64,000 nucleotides of DNA, taken from the NCBI GenBank assembly GCA_003569245.1, contig BGOM01000002.1, positions 62,001-126,000 on the forward strand, given 5' to 3'. Source of the stretch: Opitutia bacterium (GTDB lineage: Bacteria > Verrucomicrobiota > Verrucomicrobiia > Opitutales > UBA953). Both the position numbers and the translations under genes were made by a program. Below the pieces are notes generated by a model, which saw only the letters and a list, made by a program, of their open reading frames with translations, was not told where the DNA came from and did not search any database. Of the stretch, positions 53,332-64,000 are shown one piece after another (position 1 is the stretch's first letter; every line of letters begins with the position of its first letter).

Positions 53332-54212
53332 CCGCCGCCGACCTGTCCCCCGCCGTCCAGGCGCTCTATCCCTTCGCGCCGCGCGACTTCGCCGCGCTCT
53401 CGGGCCGGATGAGCTACGTCGATCATGGGCCGCGCGACGGCCGCCCGGTCCTCCTGCTCCACGGCAACCCCTCCTGGTCGTTCCTCTGGCGCGACCTCAT
53501 CCTGCGGCTCGCCGCCCAAGGCCGCCGGGTCATCGCGCCCGATCATGTCGGGATGGGTCTCTCCGCCCGCCCGGACCGTTTCCTGCGGCTGGCCGACCGC
53601 ATCGCCGACGTCGAAGCCCTGCTCGCCCACCTCGGAATCGGGGAATTCGACCTCGGGGTGCACGATTGGGGTGGTGCCATCGGCTTCGGCGTCGCGGGTC
53701 GCCGGCCGGACCGGGTGGGGCGCATCCTCGTCACGAACACCGGCGCGTTCCTCTCGGAACGCATCCCGGCCCGCATCGCCCTCTGCCGGGACCCCCTGAT
53801 CGGCCGTTTCCTCGTCCAGGGGCTGAACGGCTTCGCCTGGCCGGCTACCTGGATGGCCGTCGAGCGGCCGATGAGTCCGGCCGCCAAGGCCGGTTTCCTC
53901 GCTCCCTATGGGTCCCCGGCGGTCCGCCGGGCGGTCGCCGACTTCGTCGCTGACATCCCCATGGAGCCCGCCCACCCCACCCGGAGCGTCTTGGCGGGCG
54001 TCGAGGCCTCCCTGGCTGGCCTCAAAGGTAAGCCGATGCTGCTTTGCTGGGGGATGCGGGACTTCTGCTTCGACCGGAGCTTCCTGGAGGGCTTCCGCGA
54101 GCGTTTCCCTGACGCCCAGCCGCTCCTTTTCGCCGACGCCGGGCACTACGTGCTGGAGGATGCCGGCGAGGCGGCCCTGGGCCCGTCGACCGACTTCCTT
54201 TTGGGCGCCTAG
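53322..54212 (+). CDS. OleB-like alpha/beta hydrolase
   Basis: A 296-residue alpha/beta hydrolase of the haloalkane dehalogenase/OleB group. Motifs: LLLHGNPSWSFLWRDL (oxyanion site), the nucleophile D115 in GVHDWGGA, and H275 in DAGHYVLED. OleB decarboxylates the beta-lactone to give the olefin; a dehalogenase-like activity is the alternative. Placement right after the oleA-like gene supports OleB. The alternative ATG at 53328 would give an ATGA overlap with the oleA-like stop and may be the true start. Confidence 0.8.
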   Translation: MPMTAADLSPAVQALYPFAPRDFAALSGRMSYVDHGPRDGRPVLLLHGNPSWSFLWRDLILRLAAQGRRVIAPDHVGMGLSARPDRFLRLADRIADVEALLAHLGIGEFDLGVHDWGGAIGFGVAGRRPDRVGRILVTNTGAFLSERIPARIALCRDPLIGRFLVQGLNGFAWPATWMAVERPMSPAAKAGFLAPYGSPAVRRAVADFVADIPMEPAHPTRSVLAGVEASLAGLKGKPMLLCWGMRDFCFDRSFLEGFRERFPDAQPLLFADAGHYVLEDAGEAALGPSTDFLLGA

Positions 54213-54255
54213 CGAGGGTGGTTCGGCGGGTCGCTCTCGACCTCGGGAAAAACCC

Positions 54256-54264
54256 TGTGGATAA
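54256..54264 (-). promoter_or_regulatory. Perfect DnaA box upstream of gyrB
   Basis: TGTGGATAA, the exact complement of the consensus DnaA box TTATCCACA, lies in the 233-base gap between the oleB-like gene and gyrB. Only one perfect copy is seen, so it is more likely regulatory than an origin. Confidence 0.6.
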
Positions 54265-54322
54265 CGTGTGAGCAACGGTTTCTAACACCCCCTATAAGTT
54301 TTTGTAAGGGATTGATGGGTAG

Positions 54323-57085
<2,763 letters not shown>

Positions 57086-57119
57086 GCCCCGCCCAGCCCC
57101 ACCCCCGACCTCTTCGACC

Positions 57120-59612
57120 ATGTATTCCGACAAGGAAAAACTCACCTCCGCCAACATCACGGAGATCATGCAGACGGCCTACATCGACTACTCGATGTCG
57201 GTCATCGTCTCCCGCGCGCTCCCCGACGCCCGCGACGGCCTCAAGCCGGTCCAGCGCCGCATCCTCTACGCGATGCTCCGCGAAGGCCTCGTCCACAACC
57301 GCCCGTTCGACAAGTGCGCGGGCGTCGTCGGCGAGGTGCTGAAGAACTACCACCCCCACGGCGACAGCTCCGTGTACGACACGCTCGTGCGCCTCGCCCA
57401 GAACTGGGTCATGCGCTACCAGCTCATCGAGCCCCAGGGCAACTTCGGCTCGGTCGACGGCGACCCGCCCGCGGCCTACCGCTACACCGAGTGCCGCCTG
57501 TCCGAGATCGCCGAGGAACTCCTCGCCGACATCGACGAGGAGACGGTCGACTTCGTCCCGAACTACAAGGAGTCGACCACCGAGCCGACCGTCCTCCCGT
57601 GCGCCCTGCCGCACCTGCTGATGAACGGCTCGACCGGCATCGCGGTCGGCATGACGACCAACATCCCGCCCCATAACCTCCAGGAACTCGTCGACGCCAC
57701 CTGCCTGATCATCGACAAGCCGAGCGCCACCGTCGAGGACCTCGAGAAGGTCATCATCGGGCCCGACTTCCCGACGGGCGGCGTCATCAACGGCAAGGAG
57801 GGCATCAAGTCCTACCTGCGCACCGGCCGCGGCATCGTCCGCGTCCGCGGGGTCGCCCACACCGAGGAGCTCAAGAACGGCAAGGAGCAGATCGTCCTCA
57901 CGGAGCTGCCCTACAACGTCAACCGCTCCTCCCTGGTGAAGCACATCGCCGACCTCTGCGCCGAGAAGGTCCTCGACGAGGTCTCCGACCTCCGCGACGA
58001 GTCCGACGAGAACACGCGCGTGGTCATCGAGCTCAAGCGCAACGAGAACCCGAAGGTCGTCATCAACAAGCTCTACAAGCACACCAACTTCGAGAACTCG
58101 TTCGGCGTCATCCTGCTGGCCCTCGACAAGCGCCGGCCGAAGCAGATGAACATCCGCGAGCTGCTCGAGTGCTTCGTCGAGCACCGCCGCGACGTCGTCA
58201 CGCGCCGCACCCGCTTCCGCCTGCGCAAGGCCGAGGACCGCGCCCACATCCTCGAGGGCTTCAAGATCGCCCTGCGCAACCTCGACGACTTCGTGAAGAT
58301 CATCCGCGCCTCCGTCAACCGCGACGAGGCCCGCGTCAAGCTCATCGCCAAGTACGGCCTCAGCGAGCGCCAGGCGGTGGCCATCCTCGACCTGCGCCTC
58401 TACCAGCTGACCGGCCTGGAGCGCGACAAGATCGAGGAGGAGTACCGCCAGCTGATGGCCCTCGTCGAGGAGCTCCGCGGCATCCTTTCCAGCGAGGCCA
58501 AGCTGCTCTCGCTGATCAAGAAGGAGCTGCGCGACGCCGCCAAGAAGCACGTCGGCCCCCGTAAGACCAAGGTCACGGCCCAGGAGGGCGAGCTCTCCAT
58601 GGAGGACATCGTCGCCAACGAGGGCTGCGTGGTCACCGTCTCGCACGCCGGCTTCATCAAGCGCACCCCCGTCGCCCAGTACCGCCTCCAGAAGCGCGGC
58701 GGCAAGGGCACCAAGGGCGCCGAGCTCTCCAAGGCCGCGTCCGACGAGGACAGCGACTTCATCGAGCACCTCTTCACGGCCAACACCCACGACCACATCC
58801 TGTTCTTCATGAACAACGGCCGGGTCTACGTGGAGAAGGTCTACGAGATCGAGGAGGCCGCCCGCGCGTCGCGCGGCAAGTCGATCGCCCGCCTGCTCGA
58901 GCTCAAGGACGACGAGAAACTGGCCGCGATGGTCTGCGTCTCGAACTTCGACGAGGGCCGCTTCCTCATGATGGGCACGGCCAACGGCACGATCAAGAAG
59001 ACCGAGATCTCCAAGTACGCCAACTACCGCAAGGGCGGCATCATCGGCATCAACATCGAGCACGGCGACCGCCTGATCTCGGCCAAGCTGACCAACGGCG
59101 ACAACGAGGTGGTCATCATCTCCCAGTCCGGCATGTCCATCCGCTTCCACGAGTCGGACGTCCGCTCGATGGGCCGGGACACCACCGGCGTCATCGGCAT
59201 GAACCTCGAGTCCGGGGACCTCGTGAAGGCGATGGAGGTCGTCGACCCCGCCTGCACGCTCCTGGTCGTCGGCGTCGACGGCATCGGCAAGCGCACGCCG
59301 TTCGACGATCCCGAGACCAAGGAGCCGATCTACCGCAAGCAGTCCCGCGGCGGCAAGGGCGTCATCGCCATCAGCACCGAGGTCGGCGTCGCCGGTGCGC
59401 TCAGCGTCCAGGAGGAGGACGAGGTCATGTTGCTCACCAAGGGCGGCCAGTCCATCCGCACCAAGGTGTCCGACATCCGCTGCACGGCGGGCCGCAACAC
59501 CAAGGGCGTCCGCGTCATGCGTCTCAAGGAAGGCGAATCGCTGCTCGGCATCTCCAAGGTCGAGCGCTCCGAGGAGGAGGAAGAGAACGCCGCCAAGCCC
59601 GCCGCGGAATAA
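57120..59612 (+). CDS. gyrA: DNA gyrase subunit A
   Basis: An 830-residue gyrase A subunit. The catalytic tyrosine is Y122 in AAYRYTE. The quinolone region keeps S83 and D87 (HGDSSVYDTLV). The beta-pinwheel contains the GyrA box as QKRGGKG (near residue 523), so the protein is gyrase rather than topoisomerase IV. It ends with an acidic tail (SEEEEENAAKPAAE). It starts 34 bases after gyrB and is followed by a strong terminator. Confidence 0.95.
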   Translation: MYSDKEKLTSANITEIMQTAYIDYSMSVIVSRALPDARDGLKPVQRRILYAMLREGLVHNRPFDKCAGVVGEVLKNYHPHGDSSVYDTLVRLAQNWVMRYQLIEPQGNFGSVDGDPPAAYRYTECRLSEIAEELLADIDEETVDFVPNYKESTTEPTVLPCALPHLLMNGSTGIAVGMTTNIPPHNLQELVDATCLIIDKPSATVEDLEKVIIGPDFPTGGVINGKEGIKSYLRTGRGIVRVRGVAHTEELKNGKEQIVLTELPYNVNRSSLVKHIADLCAEKVLDEVSDLRDESDENTRVVIELKRNENPKVVINKLYKHTNFENSFGVILLALDKRRPKQMNIRELLECFVEHRRDVVTRRTRFRLRKAEDRAHILEGFKIALRNLDDFVKIIRASVNRDEARVKLIAKYGLSERQAVAILDLRLYQLTGLERDKIEEEYRQLMALVEELRGILSSEAKLLSLIKKELRDAAKKHVGPRKTKVTAQEGELSMEDIVANEGCVVTVSHAGFIKRTPVAQYRLQKRGGKGTKGAELSKAASDEDSDFIEHLFTANTHDHILFFMNNGRVYVEKVYEIEEAARASRGKSIARLLELKDDEKLAAMVCVSNFDEGRFLMMGTANGTIKKTEISKYANYRKGGIIGINIEHGDRLISAKLTNGDNEVVIISQSGMSIRFHESDVRSMGRDTTGVIGMNLESGDLVKAMEVVDPACTLLVVGVDGIGKRTPFDDPETKEPIYRKQSRGGKGVIAISTEVGVAGALSVQEEDEVMLLTKGGQSIRTKVSDIRCTAGRNTKGVRVMRLKEGESLLGISKVERSEEEEENAAKPAAE

Positions 59613-59636
59613 GCGGCCGGCCGAGGGCCGTAACGA

Positions 59637-59662
59637 GGGGCGCCGTCCGGCGCCCCTTTTTT
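59637..59662 (+). terminator. Rho-independent terminator after gyrA
   Basis: GGGGCGCC (59637-59644) pairs with GGCGCCCC (59649-59656) with loop GTCC, followed by TTTTTT (59657-59662). Confidence 0.9.
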
Positions 59663-59678
59663 GCGCCCGGCGGCCCGC

Positions 59679-60920
59679 TCAGGCGCGTTCCAGCGCGGCG
59701 ATGCACTCGACGTGCCGGGTCTGCGGGAAGAGGTCGAACGGCCGGACCGAGACGACCTTCCAGCCCTTGGCGCAGAGGTATTTCACGTCGCGGGCCTGGG
59801 TGTCGGGGGCGCAGCTGACGTAGACGATGCGGCGCGGGGCGAAGGCGTGGAGCTGCTCGAGGAAGGCCTCGTCGCAGCCCTTGCGGGGCGGGTCGACGAT
59901 CACCGCGGACTCGGCGCCCTTCACCGGCAGGTTCTTGAAGATGGATTCGGCGGAGCCGGCGATGAAGCGGCAGTTCAGGAAGCGGTTGAGCGTGGCGTTC
60001 TCCGCGGCCTTGCGCGCGGCCTCGGCGCTGACCTCGACGCCGTTGACGGACTCGAAGCGGCGGGCGCCCGACAGGGCGAAGAGGCCGGAGCCGCAGTAGG
60101 TGTCGACGAGGTGCTTCGCGCCGGAGTCGTGCGCGAGCTGGATGGCGTGGCCGACGAACTGCTCCAGCACGGAGGGGTTGTTCTGGAAGAACTCGCCGGC
60201 CAGGAACTTCAGCTGGATGGCGCCCACCTTCTCGGTGACGACCTGCCGCGGGTCGGTGACCACGCCTTCCTCGCAGTCGCGGAAGAGCAGGGTGGCCCCG
60301 CGTTCGAAGCGGCCGGGGTTGCCGCGGATGTCCTTGCGGGCGCGGGCCAGGCTGGCGTTGATCGCGTCGGTCGCGATGGGGCACTTGGGTACGTCGACGA
60401 CGCGGCGCGAGGTGCCCGCGGCGAGGAAGCCGATCGGGAAGTCGGCCCGGCGGGGCGTCATGAAATGCGGCGTGATCTTCGACCGGTAGCCGTACTGCTT
60501 CGGCGAGGGGTGGCAGGGGTCGACGTCGACCTTGAGCCCGCCCAGGCGTTCGAAGGCTTCCGCGACCTGCCGGCGCTTCCATTCGAGCTGCTGCGGGTAG
60601 GCGAGGTTCTGGTACTGGCAGCCACCGCATTCCCCGAAGAGGTCGCAGCGCGGCTGGACGCGGTGGGGCGAGGGGACGACGACGCGGACGAGGTCGCCGC
60701 GCGAGAAGTTGGCGGCGTTGTGCCAGATGCGGGCGACGACCTTCTCGCCGGGCAGGGCGCCGGCCACGAAGACGACGACCCCGTCGACGCGGGCGAGGCC
60801 TTCGCCGAGGTTGGTGATCGTCGCGATCTCGAGCTCCACCTCCTGGTGGTAGGTGAACTTGCCGGGCCGGAACTTCGAGGCGTCGGGCTTGCGGGACTGG
60901 GGCGTTTCGAAATCGGACAT
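59679..60920 (-). CDS. RNA (uracil-5-)-methyltransferase, RumA/TrmA family
   Basis: A 413-residue SAM-dependent methyltransferase that makes 5-methyluridine in rRNA or tRNA. A TRAM-like domain (residues about 25-80) precedes the [4Fe-4S] ligands in RCDLFGECGGCQYQNL and a fourth cysteine in VPKCPIAT, as in RumA/RlmD. The catalytic part includes FFQNNPSVLEQF, DTYCGSGLFAL, VIVDPPRKGCDEAF and the nucleophile in YVSCAPDTQARD. The ATG at 60920 (MSDFETPQSRKPD) gives the usual length; the upstream open frame is antisense to the next gene. Confidence 0.9.
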   Translation of the reverse strand: MSDFETPQSRKPDASKFRPGKFTYHQEVELEIATITNLGEGLARVDGVVVFVAGALPGEKVVARIWHNAANFSRGDLVRVVVPSPHRVQPRCDLFGECGGCQYQNLAYPQQLEWKRRQVAEAFERLGGLKVDVDPCHPSPKQYGYRSKITPHFMTPRRADFPIGFLAAGTSRRVVDVPKCPIATDAINASLARARKDIRGNPGRFERGATLLFRDCEEGVVTDPRQVVTEKVGAIQLKFLAGEFFQNNPSVLEQFVGHAIQLAHDSGAKHLVDTYCGSGLFALSGARRFESVNGVEVSAEAARKAAENATLNRFLNCRFIAGSAESIFKNLPVKGAESAVIVDPPRKGCDEAFLEQLHAFAPRRIVYVSCAPDTQARDVKYLCAKGWKVVSVRPFDLFPQTRHVECIAALERA

Positions 60921-61028
60921 GGGGACAAAGTCCGCCTCCGCCCCCCGGAGGTCGAGACTTATCCCCCGCCGGCCCCGCCCCGGACGGCTTTCCTTGCCCT
61001 GTGGCGGCTCTTGGTGCTCACTTCCGCC

Positions 61029-61832
61029 GTGTCCGAAGAGGTCATCCAGAGCCGTCAGAATCCCCGCGTGCAGGCGCTGGCCCGCCTGCGCGACCGCGCC
61101 GAGCGCGACGCCCGCCGGCTGTTCCTGGTGGAGGGTTTCCGCGAGCTCACCCGCGCCCTGGAGCGCGCGGTGAAGGTCGAGGAGGTCTATTTCTGCCCGT
61201 CCATGTTCCGCGGCTCCGAGGCCGCCGAACTCGTCACCCGCGCCCGCGCCGCCGGCATCCCCTGCTGCGAACTGGGCGTCTCGGCCTTCGAAAAGGTCAG
61301 CGGCCGCGAAGGTCCCGACGGCCTCCTGGGCGTCGCCCATACCTGGGACTGCTCCTTGGAGCGCCTTGCGCTCTCCGCCGCCCCCCTGCTCTTGGTCGCC
61401 GAGTCGGTGGAGAAGCCGGGCAACCTCGGCGCCTTGCTGCGCACGGCGGATTCCGCCGGTTGCGACGCCCTGATCATCTGCGACCCGATCACCGACGCCT
61501 TCAACCCGAACGTGGTGCGGTCCTCGCAGGGGGCGCTTTTCTCGGTGCCCGTCGCGGTCTGCTCCTCCGCGGAAGTCGTGGCCTGGATGCAGGCCAAGGG
61601 CATCCGCTCGCTGGCGACCTCGCCGGCGGCCACGAAGACCTTCTGGGAGGTCGATTGCCGCGGTCCGAGCGCCTTGCTGCTCGGCTCGGAGAAGGATGGC
61701 CTGAGCGACTTCCTGCTCGGCGCGGCCGCGGAGAAGATCTCCATCCCGCAGGCCGGTTTGTCTGATTCCCTCAACGTCTCGATGGCCGCCGGCATCGTGC
61801 TCTTCGAGGCCGTCCGGCAGCGTCGGCAATGA
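61029..61832 (+). CDS. SpoU/TrmH-family RNA 2'-O-methyltransferase
   Basis: A 267-residue SPOUT methyltransferase. The N-terminal substrate domain starts QSRQNPRVQALARLRDRAERDARRLFLVEG; the C-terminal knot has SVEKPGNLGALLRTADSAGCDALII, LLLGSEKDGLSD and IPQAGLSDSLNVSMAAGIVLFEA, the three SpoU motifs. It probably methylates a ribose in rRNA or tRNA. The GTG at 61029 gives the family N-terminus. It is coupled to the following DUF3955 gene by ATGA. Confidence 0.9.
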   Translation: MSEEVIQSRQNPRVQALARLRDRAERDARRLFLVEGFRELTRALERAVKVEEVYFCPSMFRGSEAAELVTRARAAGIPCCELGVSAFEKVSGREGPDGLLGVAHTWDCSLERLALSAAPLLLVAESVEKPGNLGALLRTADSAGCDALIICDPITDAFNPNVVRSSQGALFSVPVAVCSSAEVVAWMQAKGIRSLATSPAATKTFWEVDCRGPSALLLGSEKDGLSDFLLGAAAEKISIPQAGLSDSLNVSMAAGIVLFEAVRQRRQ

Positions 61833-62074
61833 GCGTGCATCGACGATTCTTCGTCGCGGCGATCCTCTGTCTCGGCGCCGCGGGCGCGTGTTGGGCGGCG
61901 TATGCGTGGAACGGTTCCTACCTCGATCAGGATGGCGTCCTGCATGAGCAGTTCGGGTTCATCCCTCTCGGCTGGCTGCTCGGTCTCGTCGGGCTGGGTC
62001 TGCTCGGGCTGGCTTTCCGCCGGATCCGCCGCGCCCCGCTTACCGGTCCGGGCGAAGGGACGCGACGACCTTGA
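61829..62074 (+). CDS. DUF3955 small membrane protein
   Basis: An 81-residue protein with two transmembrane helices flanking GSYLDQDGVLHEQFGFIPLGWLL, which fits the DUF3955 pattern (GSxxDxxGxLxExFxLIPLG). Its function is unknown. It is coupled to the methyltransferase gene by ATGA and overlaps the convergent gene's 3' end by 35 bases. Confidence 0.75.
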   Translation: MSVHRRFFVAAILCLGAAGACWAAYAWNGSYLDQDGVLHEQFGFIPLGWLLGLVGLGLLGLAFRRIRRAPLTGPGEGTRRP

Positions 62075-62612
62075 TCGCCGCGAGGTAGTCCGCTTGCTCT
62101 TTCGTGTCGTGGAAGATGGTCACGGTCGCGAGGGTGGCGTCGCCGATCCGGATCATCGCGTTGGTCATGAGCTTGTAATGTTCCGGACCCTGGGTGGCCG
62201 GCTTTCCGACCTCGGCCTTGTCCGTCAGGAAGGTCGCCACCCCGATGCCGTGCTTGAGCTGGAGCGGGAAGGGGGTGACCTTGCCCTCGACGGATTCCTT
62301 GAGGAAAGGCGCGCAGTTCGCCCGCAGGGTCTTCTCCAATCCGGCGGCGTCTCGTCCCAGGAAGTCGTTGGGCGGCAGCAACGTGATGAGAAGGCGGACG
62401 CGTTGGTCGGCCGAATCGACCATCAGGGTCTCCAGCGACGAGCCGAACTTCGGCATCGGTTTGACGACGGCGCTGAAACCGGCGGGCACCGTCGCCACGA
62501 GGTGGCTGGCCTTACCCGCGAGCGAGGTCGAGGTCAGGGGTAGTTCCTGCGGTTTGGCCGGCTCGGCGGCGCCCGCCGCGACGGAGAGAAGCAGGACGGC
62601 GAGGCGAAGCAT
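62040..62612 (-). CDS. Secreted hypothetical protein
   Basis: A 190-residue protein with a signal peptide (MLRLAVLLLSVAAGAAEP) and no recognised domain. The body has alternating strands (VRLLITLLPPNDF, ATLATVTIFHD). The ATG at 62612 is chosen for the signal peptide. It lies 20 bases after the transaldolase gene and may be co-transcribed with it. Confidence 0.68.
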   Translation of the reverse strand: MLRLAVLLLSVAAGAAEPAKPQELPLTSTSLAGKASHLVATVPAGFSAVVKPMPKFGSSLETLMVDSADQRVRLLITLLPPNDFLGRDAAGLEKTLRANCAPFLKESVEGKVTPFPLQLKHGIGVATFLTDKAEVGKPATQGPEHYKLMTNAMIRIGDATLATVTIFHDTKEQADYLAAIKVVASLRPDR

Positions 62613-62632
62613 GGTGACGGGATAGCGCCGGT

Positions 62633-63586
62633 TCAGCCGATGGCCTTGGCGACCAGATCGTCGAGCTTCTTGCCGTCGACGGCGAAGGCGCGGATACCTT
62701 CGGCGGTCTTCTCCGTGGCCATGGCGTCCTCGTTGTGGTGCCAGCGGAATTCCTTCTCGCCCCACGCCTTGGCGGCTTCGCCCTCGGCCTTGGCGGCGGT
62801 CTCGTCGAGGACCTTCGGCACGGCGGCCGCGTCCTTGGAGAGTTCGTCGAGCAGGTTCGGGGCGATGGTCAGGAGGTCGCAACCGCAGAGGGCCTTGATC
62901 TGGCCGACATTGCGGAAGGAAGCGCCCATGACCTCGGTCCTGATGCCGTGGCGCTTATAGTAGGCGTAGATGCGGCGCACGGATTGCACGCCCGGGTCGT
63001 TGGCGCCGGCGGAGGCGGCCTCGTTCCAGTTGGCGCCCTGGGCCTTCTTATGCCAGTCGTAGATACGGCCGACGAACGGGGAGATGAGCTGGACCTTGGC
63101 GTCGGCGCAGGCGACGGCCTGGGCGAAGGAGAAGAGGAGGGTCAGGTTGCAGCGGATGCCTTCCTTCTCGAGCTCGGCGGCGGCCTGGATGCCTTCCCAG
63201 GTGGAGGCCATCTTCACGAGGATGCGTTCCTTCGGGATGCCGGCGGCCTTGTAGAGGGCGATCAGCTCGCGGGCCTTGGCCACGGTGGCGGTCTTGTCGA
63301 AGGACAGGCGGGCGTCGACCTCGGTGGAGACGCGGCCCGGGACGATCTTGAGGATCTCGGTGCCGAAGGAGATGAGGAGCGCGTCGACGGCGGCCTGGAC
63401 GCCCTTGCTCTTGTTGTCCTGGGCGGCCTTCTGCAGGAGGGCCTGGTACTCGGGCATCTGGACGGCCTTGAGGATGAGGCTCGGGTTGGTCGTGGCGTCC
63501 AGCGGCTTGAAGGCCTTCATGGCGGCGAAGTCGCCGGTGTCGGCGACGACCTTGGTGTGCTGGCGGAGTTGCTCGAGTGCGTTCAT
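62633..63586 (-). CDS. tal: Transaldolase
   Basis: A 317-residue class I aldolase of the pentose phosphate pathway that moves a dihydroxyacetone unit from sedoheptulose 7-phosphate to glyceraldehyde 3-phosphate. Visible motifs: [11 protein letters not shown] near residue 32, [12 protein letters not shown], the Schiff-base lysine in [28 protein letters not shown] and [11 protein letters not shown], as in the TalB type. The ATG at 63586 ([14 protein letters not shown]) gives the family N-terminus. It is divergent from asnS. Confidence 0.95.
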   Translation of the reverse strand: MNALEQLRQHTKVVADTGDFAAMKAFKPLDATTNPSLILKAVQMPEYQALLQKAAQDNKSKGVQAAVDALLISFGTEILKIVPGRVSTEVDARLSFDKTATVAKARELIALYKAAGIPKERILVKMASTWEGIQAAAELEKEGIRCNLTLLFSFAQAVACADAKVQLISPFVGRIYDWHKKAQGANWNEAASAGANDPGVQSVRRIYAYYKRHGIRTEVMGASFRNVGQIKALCGCDLLTIAPNLLDELSKDAAAVPKVLDETAAKAEGEAAKAWGEKEFRWHHNEDAMATEKTAEGIRAFAVDGKKLDDLVAKAIG

Positions 63587-63707
63587 ATAAGGAAGGGAAG
63601 CCCAGCGTGGGAAAAGGGTCAGGGTTGTCCAGCCCGAGTGAGCGGCCGCCGGGCGTTTCAGGGCATCTCTCGCTTGTTTCCCCGGGCGCTCTGGTTCAGA
63701 TTGCCGC

Positions 63708-64000
63708 ATGCGCATCAAGGTGAAGCAGGCCCTGTCGGCGGAACAGCCCCTCGCGGGCGTCACGGTCTCCGGGTGGGTGCGGACCCGCCGGGACGCGAAG
63801 GACTTCTCCTTCGTGGAGCTCAACGACGGTTCCTGCTTCAAGAATCTCCAGGTCGTCGTGGACGCCGCGGTCCCCGGCGCCGAGCTGCTGAAGGACGCGC
63901 TTACCGGGTCGTCGGTCAGCGTGGACGGCCAGCTCGTACCCTCGCCGGCCAAGGGCCAGAAGTGGGAGCTCAAGGCCACGGCGTTCCGGCTGCTGGGCCG
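63708..64000 (+). CDS. asnS: Asparaginyl-tRNA synthetase (5' part, cut by the window)
   Basis: The first 97 codons of a class IIb aminoacyl-tRNA synthetase. The OB-fold anticodon-binding domain is visible: [35 protein letters not shown], typical of AsnRS (WVRTxRxxK, FxxLNDGS). The start is ATG at 63708 with no Shine-Dalgarno motif. The catalytic domain lies beyond the window, so AspRS is formally possible but the LNDGS form favours AsnRS. Confidence 0.85.
   Translation, partial: MRIKVKQALSAEQPLAGVTVSGWVRTRRDAKDFSFVELNDGSCFKNLQVVVDAAVPGAELLKDALTGSSVSVDGQLVPSPAKGQKWELKATAFRLLG

Overview
The window is about 64 kb of GC-rich, gene-dense bacterial chromosome. Outer-membrane genes (bamA, an ompH/skp homologue, lpxD, AsmA-like), a PVC-type protein with a C-terminal CxxCH haem site, and many secreted carbohydrate-related proteins suggest a Gram-negative Verrucomicrobiota member, probably Opitutales-like. 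This placement is inferred from gene content and was not tested by phylogeny. Shine-Dalgarno motifs are almost absent before start codons; most starts are preceded by C/T-rich sequence. No transposon, integrase, prophage, rRNA or CRISPR array was recognised, and no gene-free stretch exceeds 300 bases.

Layout. 0-8 kb: MFS transporter, formylglycine-generating enzyme, pyrE, yidC, yebC, NUDIX, tRNA-Val, eno. 8-19 kb: a carbohydrate region whose core is a minus-strand sialic acid operon (two NanM-like kelch proteins, MFS transporter, NanA-type lyase, sialidase, sialate O-acetylesterase), with an N-acylglucosamine 2-epimerase and a zinc-ribbon membrane protein running towards it. 19-20.9 kb: tRNA-Asn, a 39-residue basic protein, a lipoprotein and an OGG1-type glycosylase. 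20.9-26.1 kb: an AsmA-like giant co-transcribed with a FecCD-type permease and a frame-shifted ATPase. 26.2-28.5 kb: a MerR-like regulator and a von Willebrand A protein sharing a promoter motif. 28.6-31.6 kb: two ammonium transporters, each behind a strong sigma-54 site. 31.7-35.6 kb: small envelope or unknown proteins, tRNA-Leu and an HU protein. 35.8-40.8 kb: secreted oxidoreductase-like genes. 40.9-50.4 kb: housekeeping run rplY-pth-rpsF-ssb-rplI-dnaB-bamA-skp-lpxD-prs. 50.4-54.2 kb: peroxiredoxin and a lipid run fabZ-fabI-oleA-like-oleB-like. 54.4-59.6 kb: gyrB-gyrA. 59.7-64 kb: two RNA methyltransferases, small proteins, tal and the 5' end of asnS.

How genes work together. The sialic acid genes describe a route: an exo-sialidase and an esterase release and deacetylate sialic acid, kelch mutarotases equilibrate its anomers, the MFS protein imports it, the lyase yields ManNAc and pyruvate, and the epimerase converts ManNAc to GlcNAc. 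No ManNAc kinase is present here. The OleA/OleB pair follows fatty-acid elongation enzymes and would make long-chain hydrocarbons, but oleC and oleD are not in the window. Two genes (the second kelch protein and the ABC ATPase) carry single-base frame breaks, which may be assembly errors.
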